In this document: piece after piece, positions 58,236 through 64,000 of the stretch
How positions within the stretch are numbered: position 1 is the stretch's first letter
Layout: each line of letters begins with the position of its first letter
NCBI GenBank assembly: GCA_963693085.1
Contig: OY856410.1
Span: 1,396,158,363-1,396,222,362, forward strand
Direction: 5' to 3'
Length of the DNA stretch: 64,000 nt
DNA from: Alisma plantago-aquatica
Taxonomy: Eukaryota > Streptophyta > Magnoliopsida > Alismatales > Alismataceae
The notes under the pieces: generated by a model
Databases searched by the model: none
What the model saw: only the letters and a program-made list of their open reading frames with translations
Told to the model about the DNA's origin: nothing
Translations under genes and position numbers: made by a program

Positions 58236-58649
58236 AAATAGATATTTGGATATGTTGTACTCAAGTTATAGCCACCATTTTAATGTTGTCAGTTTATACA
58301 TGTCTGAAGTTGAACATCTGTGTAGTTTGAGATGTCTAAACGTGGAACAATGCTTGAGTTTTATGAACGTGGACCAATGTTTAAGATGTCTGAAAATGTG
58401 CAATGTAAGATGAATATGTGAACCTTAGACTTCATATAGTTGAGCTGTCTTAATGTGAGCAATGTTTGTTGATAATTTTGTGAATCTAGATTGGTGTTAG
58501 AATCATGTGATTGTGCAATGTTCATTATATTTTGATTTGAAGCAGCAATGTCTTAAGTTTTTTGAACGTTAATAAATTTTGGTTGTGCATAAAATTTGGT
58601 TGTGTTGATAATGTAAAATCATTCACTTTTTGGTTGTGTATAAAATTTA

Positions 58650-58880
58650 GGGGTTTTGTGCAATTTGTCATGCAAATTTAAATGTTTTAAAGCCAAACAA
58701 ATGTTCTTTGTGGCTAATATGTTTAGTAGAGGGCATGTTATGAGATTTCTGGGATAAATGTGCAATTTGTTGTGCAAATTTAATTTTATAGGCCAAATAT
58801 ATATTTTGGTAGGCTAATATGTTAAATAGAGCATCTATGCTATGATTTCTGGGTCAAATGAAAAAAAATCCAGTGAATGT
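58650..58880 (+). repeat. Imperfect direct repeat near the hAT 3' end
   Basis: Two copies of GTGCAATTTGT(C/T)(A/G)TGCAAATTTAA, followed by GCTAATATGTT and TGATTTCTGGG-type phrases. Confidence 0.7.
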
Positions 58881-59100
58881 ATAAAATTTTGGGGCTTTAG
58901 TGCAATTTTCTAGACTTGAATAAGATTACCAGCTGCATGGGATGGAACGGAATGTATGCAACCCGAATTACCATGGGAAGTTGTGCATTTTCATCCGATA
59001 CATCCATTTGAATGGGGCGGGAGTCTAGTACTTTAAAATTTAAATTGAGTGGTTTGGGTGAATTGTAATGGATGCGGATGGTCACTTTTTGCCATCCCTA

Positions 59101-59108
59101 GTACCCTG
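59101..59108. other. hAT target site duplication (right), GTACCCTG
   Basis: Pairs imperfectly with 53784-53791. Confidence 0.65.
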
Positions 59109-59384
59109 TTGCACCCACTTTATCTGTGGTAGGCATTTAGCATTTTGTAGTGCTAGGTTTAGTTATTTGTAGGACACTTATTAATCCCTCGGTTGAAGAT
59201 TCATGTATCTCATCCATAAACCTTTTTGAGTTTATCATATTCTTTCTTCTTTAAGAAATACCTAGGCCTGATGCCTCCTTGTCACAGTATTGTTGACAAG
59301 TCATTGGGAATCATCTTAGTGAATGAAGAATATGACTCCATCTATAAAATTATTATTTATATCAAGCCACTTTATTCTTGAAAT
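59109..59384. other. Flank between hAT and Copia LTR
   Basis: No gene recognised. It contains the repeat of GCCTCCTTGTCACAGT (59273-59288) and a TGTTGAC at 59286 that is an alternative LTR start. Confidence 0.3.
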
Positions 59385-60908
59385 TGTTGACCTGTGTTAC
59401 ACATTGTCCATATTTTGATAGTGACTTAACCATTCCATTCATATGTGTCTAATATGTTTGTTTGAGATTGATTCCGGGCATTAAGTATATGAAAAGGATC
59501 AAATTAATCAAGCTCTAGCTTGTTTTAGTCCAAGTCAAAAGCAATGCAAATGCACTTTTGTGGGAAACGCTCCAAACCACCTTAGATTATTTTTATAATC
59601 AATTGTATTGATGATATGACTTGTAACTAAGATGAATAAAAATTAGGGACACTTAATTTGAATGTTTGATCACTTAAAACTCATTTTCTAAAATTCATTA
59701 CTAGCAATTGATCGATCGACTTGCGAACTCGTCCGATCCTTAATGGGTTTTGAAAATGACTTTGAATCAGTTGAGTTGTACATTCATAGAACTTGATAGA
59801 TACATGTGTATCTCAAAACTGATTTAATTGGATCAGTCAAGTTTCCACCAGGACAAACTCGACCAACAGTTTAAATCGTCTTTGTCACATAGTGTAATTG
59901 ATCGAGTTATCTTTATTGAAACTCGATCGAATGCACTATATGGAAAATGCAAAAAAAGTGATTCTAGTTGTTGGGGAGATGCAAAAGTGAAATTTATATC
60001 TATTGCAACCCTCAAAATAGCTATAAAATGTTCATAAGTGTTCCTACCCTCTAGTGGATAGCGTTAACTATAAATAGGACCTCTTGGAGTTAATTCCAAG
60101 CTTTCTCTTTCATGATATTCAAGATACTTTCTATAGTTGAGTGCATCCAGTCCACTTGATCCCCTTTCTCTCTCTTTATTACACTTCAATTCATCTTTAT
60201 GAGTGAGATAGGATTTGTGTGAGAGAGATACCTCATTGTTTTCCTATAAATCTCTCAAATCTTCTCTTTTCCCAACCCCTTTCTTAAAAATCAAGTTGGT
60301 GAAAGCTTCTTCAAGTGAAGGAAAAGGTGCAAGCTTCTTCAAGTTTTAGAAGAAGGTGCATAAAGCTTCTCCAAGTGAAAGAGGAGGACAAGGTGGAAGA
60401 TCTAAGGATCTGAGTGGGTAAATCCTTCAAGGAAAAAGACTCAGTGCAAGAAGAGGTCTCCTTGGTGAAGGCATCCAGCTACTTGTAAGAGTGGGTAAGA
60501 CCTTGGTGAGGTAGAAGACTAGATCTTGGATAGGTAAGACCTTATTTGTAAGGTTATTGGCTCCCTTGACCATAAAGGGAAGTTGGGTATCATTGTCCCA
60601 AAAAAGGAAGGTCATATGTTGCAACTCTTATAAGTGAATATAAAAAGTACACATGGTTAAGAAATCCTAGAGCTTGACCTCTCTAGGTAGTGGGATGACT
60701 CCCTCCTAGTTTGGAGAGTGGAACCACTCTAAAATAGCTTTTTTTCGAGTGCTTGTTTCATTCTCTCTCATCCTTGCTATGCATGTTTAGATTGCCATCA
60801 AATTCTCTATTAGCAATTGTGCTTGTTTGAATTAAATTGAAGGTCTAACTATTTTTGTGCAAGTTTTGAAGATCTATTCACCCCCTTCTAGAGATCTTCG
60901 ATCCAACA
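59385..60908 (+). mobile_element. Copia-type 5' LTR
   Basis: It ends GATCCAACA at 60908, two bases before a tRNA-iMet primer site. It contains a TATA box (60068-60080). The upstream part holds GATCGATCGA / ACTCGATCGAAT motifs (59709-59940). The start is uncertain: TGTTGAC occurs at 59286 and 59385, either of which would make a TGTTG/CAACA terminal pair. The 3' LTR is outside the window. Confidence 0.65.
60068..60080 (+). promoter_or_regulatory. TATA box of the Copia LTR
   Basis: ACTATAAATAGGA is a strong plant core promoter match, about 0.84 kb before the LTR end. Confidence 0.65.
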
Positions 60909-60910
60909 AG

Positions 60911-60923
60911 TGGTATCAGAGCC
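60911..60923 (+). other. tRNA-iMet primer binding site of the Copia element
   Basis: TGGTATCAGAGCC is an exact canonical match. Confidence 0.9.
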
Positions 60924-60960
60924 ACAGTCTTCTCTGACACATATCCCACGAGATGAGAAA

Positions 60961-62252
60961 ATGACAACTCGCTTGGGTCCCTCAACCTAGAGGGAGGCTT
61001 CTCCATGAGACCTCCAGTCTTTAATGACACCAATTTCCTCTATTGGGAATGGTGGATGCAGTTCTACCTTCAAGGAATGAATTATGACATGTGGAAGGTG
61101 ATGATTGCTCCATACAAGGAACTGACGAGTGACGTAGCTATTTGGGATGAAGCTACACTCAAGAAGGCACAACTGAATGCCAAGGCAATAAGCATCATCT
61201 ATGTTTCCCTCACTCCCCCGAGTTCAATCGAATATCAACTTGGGACATAGTCCATGAGATTCAAAACAAATTATGAATTACCTATGAAGGCACACAACAA
61301 GTCAAAGATTCAAAGAGTCAAAGATCTACATGCTTAATGGACTGCTTGAGAACTTCAAGATGGGCAAGAAGGAAAGAGTTGTCGAGAAGTACATAAGGCT
61401 CAACACCATCATCAATGGGCTTACTGCTTTGGGCCACACCTTAGATAGAGGGACTATCAACTCTAAGATGTTAAGGTCTCTTACTAAGAGATGGGAACCC
61501 AAGGTGACTTCAAGTGAAGAAGTTAGAAGTCTTGGGGACTTACCTACCGAGGATCCCATTGGAAACCTTCAAGCTGATGAGCCAAGGCAAGACAAGCAAG
61601 AACAAGATGACAAGCAAGAGGAGAAGGAATCAAAGAAGAACAAAGATAATGCCTTCAAAGCACAAGTGGATGAAATGATTCTCCAACAATAACTTGCTTG
61701 TGGTTCCTCTCCACTCTCCTCAAGTCAAGATGATGGCCCTAGTGTCCATGAAGCAAACTACTCTAAGGGCAAATACTTCAAGGGAAAGTCTTCCTCATCG
61801 ACAACTCCTAGATGTTGTGAATGTGGATAAAGGGGGTGATGCAAGAATGAATTTCTAAATGCCAAGAAGGCTTACCAAAAGAGCAACCAAAATAAGAAGG
61901 ATGACTATAAAAAGGAAGGCAAGTATAAGAGGAAGGATAAGAAGGACAATAGGAACAAGGATGCAGCTCATGTGGCTTGTGAAGAATCATCTTCAAGTAG
62001 CTCAAGCTTCGATGTATAAGGGTGCCATCTTTCACTCGTGGCCTCCACAAGTGAAGACATTGGTGAGGTAAGCGAGGTAAGCTTACATGAGTTATCCAAA
62101 GAAACTTTTATTGAAATGTTAAATGCTTCCCATTCACCTTATGTTGAATGCAAGTCTATAAAGAAATGGCTAGGAATGATCATTGATGATTTGTATACTA
62201 AAATAGATATTCTTGATGAAAATGAGAAGTTGCATCTTGATAGCATTAATTC
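60961..62252 (+). pseudogene. gag: Copia gag remnant, interrupted by an LTR
   Basis: A plus-strand frame reads GSLNLEGGFSMRPPVFNDTN then FLYWEWWMQFYL, a Copia gag start. After a stop at 61248 and a frameshift, 61330-61692 continues the UBN2-type gag domain (INGLTALGHTLDRG, KMLRSLTKRWEPKV). A damaged CCHC zinc knuckle follows at about 61810-61850 (CCECG, then CKNEF, with stops), then a Lys-rich and Ser-rich segment and 62038-62252. The reading ends at the LTR inserted at 62253. Protease, integrase and RT are not in the window. This is the capsid protein of a Ty1/copia element, now inactive. Confidence 0.75.
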
Positions 62253-64000
62253 TGTAACACCCTAACTTTTTTATATAACTAATCCTACATTAGAAAAACC
62301 TAATTTCAAATTTCAAATCTTGCTACTTCCTATACAATCCATTAAAACTTAGAGATCCAATGATAATGTCTAAATCATGTTCAGGGATAATTTTTCATTA
62401 TCAACTTAATTTAAACTCAATTTCATCAAATGTAACCCTAATTAGTAAACAGTGATGCATGGGGGTTAATGAGAAATTGGCGCTATAAACAAGAATAATT
62501 TGACCTAATAATTTTCGTGTGGATTTTAATTGGTAATATCTAGTTTACCCTAAAAGATGAGTCTCAAATTTATTTAGGTTGTCCTATGTATAGGTAATTC
62601 TCATTTTTTTCAAAGGGAGAAAACATACAATTATGACTATCAAATAAGAAAACTAACATTCTTTTTTTATTCATAGGGGTCCAATTGGGTAGTCTACCGA
62701 TTTTGGCCTCTTTTGGATGGCTATAGACCCACTAATTATATTAAGAAAATAAAATGAATAAATTTCATAAATAATGGTCCTAAATGGATTAGAACTTAGG
62801 CTTATATGATCATGATGTGTCATGCACGCCTTCATTTCCTGGTTTCCTATCTCGGGCCTAATCGAATGTCTCTTCTTTATCTATGGGTTCGTTGACCCAT
62901 CAAGCATTGGGCGCTCATCCTCCTCACCTGACTCCATGTTAGAAAGGAGCACACACTATACATGGGCATTTGGCCTTCTCTATGTCTCTCCCTATTCTTT
63001 CTCAGCACAAATAGATCTCTCCCTCACATCCTCTCATCATCCTGAACCTTCCCATCCCTTACATGATAGGGTTTTGTTTCTTAGAATCCCTAGTCGAAAA
63101 AAATTTCCTAGTTCTATCATTACTTTAACTCCTCTGATCACATGTACTTCCCTGACCCATCCCTTATATAAGAAACCATTCTAGAATGTTTGGGTACACT
63201 TGTGTATCGTGAGGAAGGCATCTTTAGCCCAGAAAAGTCCCTGACATCTCCAGACCTCGGACCCCGTGTCTCAGTAGAGGTGGGTTCATCGCCGAAGTGA
63301 CTCAGACCCCCTCAAAGCTAGGGGATATCGTCTCGTAGTTCCCTAAGATTCAAAGAAGTTTTCGCAACTCTTTTTCCTTCCAATATTGTAGGTATAATTT
63401 TTTTCCTCTTTTGTACATGTTTCTTGGTTTTGTGAATCCTCGATGGTTTTCTGCTCTGTGGGCCATGTTTTGGGTTGGGTTTTTCTTGTTTGGCTCCACA
63501 GGGACTCCACGATTTTGCTTTGAGTGTTTAGTTACATTTTTTCACCTCCTTTGTCTTTGCAATCATCTTTCATTGCCAGTCTTGGCGGTGGCCACCTTGG
63601 ATCTTCCACCGGTGACTTGCGGCCTCCACCTGGGATCGACGAGGTCAGTTGAGAGGGAGGAAGGCAATGGGATTGATGCTCAGAGATTTGGCTTTCATGA
63701 TGTGGGTCAAATTTGTGTATTGGATTCTTAGTCCATTTCTATTGCAATCCTTTTGTTCCTCGTTGTCCTAAAGATGATGATTCCACGGGACCGATTCTCA
63801 TTTTTGTCCCTAATGGGTTAATTTCAAGTGTTATGCCCTCATGGGCATAATTGGGTTTTTAGTCACCTTGACCACTGGTTGATCACATGTTTTGCATTGA
63901 GGAGATGGTGGTGAGTTTTCTGGCTCCCAGTAGGCAAGTTGGGCAAGGACCCCATCTCCTGAATAATCATTTACATGTGTATTAACAAGCTTTGTGATTG
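62253..64000 (+). mobile_element. LTR of a chromovirus-like element inserted in the Copia gag (open to the right)
   Basis: It starts TGTAACACCCTAACTTTTTT, breaking the Copia gag frame. The preceding AATTC (62248-62252) is the candidate target duplication. A TATA box is at 63163-63172. After it come a leader-like stretch and GC-richer DNA. The ORFs at 62822-63184 and 63411-63731 lie inside the LTR and show no motif. The LTR end is not reached, so at least 1748 bp are present. Confidence 0.65.
63163..63172 (+). promoter_or_regulatory. TATA box in the terminal LTR
   Basis: CTTATATAAG lies 0.9 kb into the LTR, just before a change to GC-richer leader-like sequence. Confidence 0.5.

Larger units (their letters stand above)
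53792..59100 (+). mobile_element. hAT transposon, 5309 bp, with decayed transposase
   Basis: The ends are perfect inverted repeats TAGGGATGGCAA / TTGCCATCCCTA, of the Ac/hAT type, flanked by an imperfect 8-bp duplication. It holds a transposase gene (55160 to about 57365) with a 5' untranslated exon region of higher GC (about 53930-54360). The 3' part is non-coding and repeat-rich. Size and gene content are those of a formerly autonomous element. Confidence 0.88.

Noticed and set aside
62822..63731. 120- and 106-codon ORFs
   Set aside because: They lie within an LTR downstream of its TATA box and show no conserved domain.
1..64000. CRISPR array, bacterial operons, or organellar inserts
   Set aside because: No regularly spaced identical repeats, no prokaryotic gene organisation, and no recognisable rRNA, tRNA cluster or organelle gene; the element content is that of a plant nuclear genome.

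Overview
This window is AT-rich nuclear DNA from a flowering plant. It carries Athila-type Ty3/gypsy, chromovirus-like, Copia, L1-type LINE and hAT elements, plus a fragment of an endogenous plant pararetrovirus. The species cannot be named from the sequence. Almost everything recognisable is a transposable element, mostly decayed and repeatedly nested. Only one small spliced gene candidate looks intact (minus strand, 22180-22682).

Layout. 1-2750 and beyond: a plus-strand non-autonomous LTR element (end of the 5' LTR, tRNA-iMet primer site at 599, non-coding interior, polypurine tract at 2737, 3' LTR from 2751). 6180-11576: a minus-strand element of a related family, with a 3.77-kb 5' LTR, an interior under 1 kb and a truncated 3' LTR (LARD-like). 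11577-13635: a minus-strand Athila-like LTR with its polypurine tract. 13870-18250: a degraded minus-strand L1-type LINE with ORF1 and ORF2 remnants. 18250-25480: mostly unassigned AT-rich DNA holding the spliced gene candidate. 25479-26690: a plus-strand LTR fragment of the same family as the 12-13 kb LTR.

27153-44127 is the centrepiece: a nearly complete minus-strand Athila element with both LTRs, tRNA-Asp primer site, gag, protease, RT, RNase H, integrase and polypurine tract. It was later hit by a solo LTR (30622-33755, perfect 5-bp target duplication AGTAG) and by a 1016-bp non-autonomous hAT element (42302-43317, 8-bp target duplication) inside its 5' LTR. Without these guests it is about 12.8 kb. 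45146-49740 is a second, older plus-strand Athila copy, cut off inside RT by a TA microsatellite.

49741-53215: TA microsatellite, a 0.4-kb MITE-like segment, a second TA microsatellite, then a decayed pararetrovirus fragment (RT, RNase H, a downstream ORF, promoter and poly(A) region). 53792-59100: a 5.3-kb hAT element with an intron-containing but mutated transposase gene. From about 59385: a Copia element (5' LTR, primer site, broken gag) interrupted at 62253 by another LTR that runs out of the window.

The elements do not form a pathway. The value of the window lies in their insertion order, in the LTR regulatory structure (a dense array of near-palindromic CCACGRCCGTGG-type motifs in the Athila U3, partly copied downstream of pol), and in the unrecognised small spliced gene. 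All homology calls were made by eye from translated motifs and sequence signatures; no database was searched.
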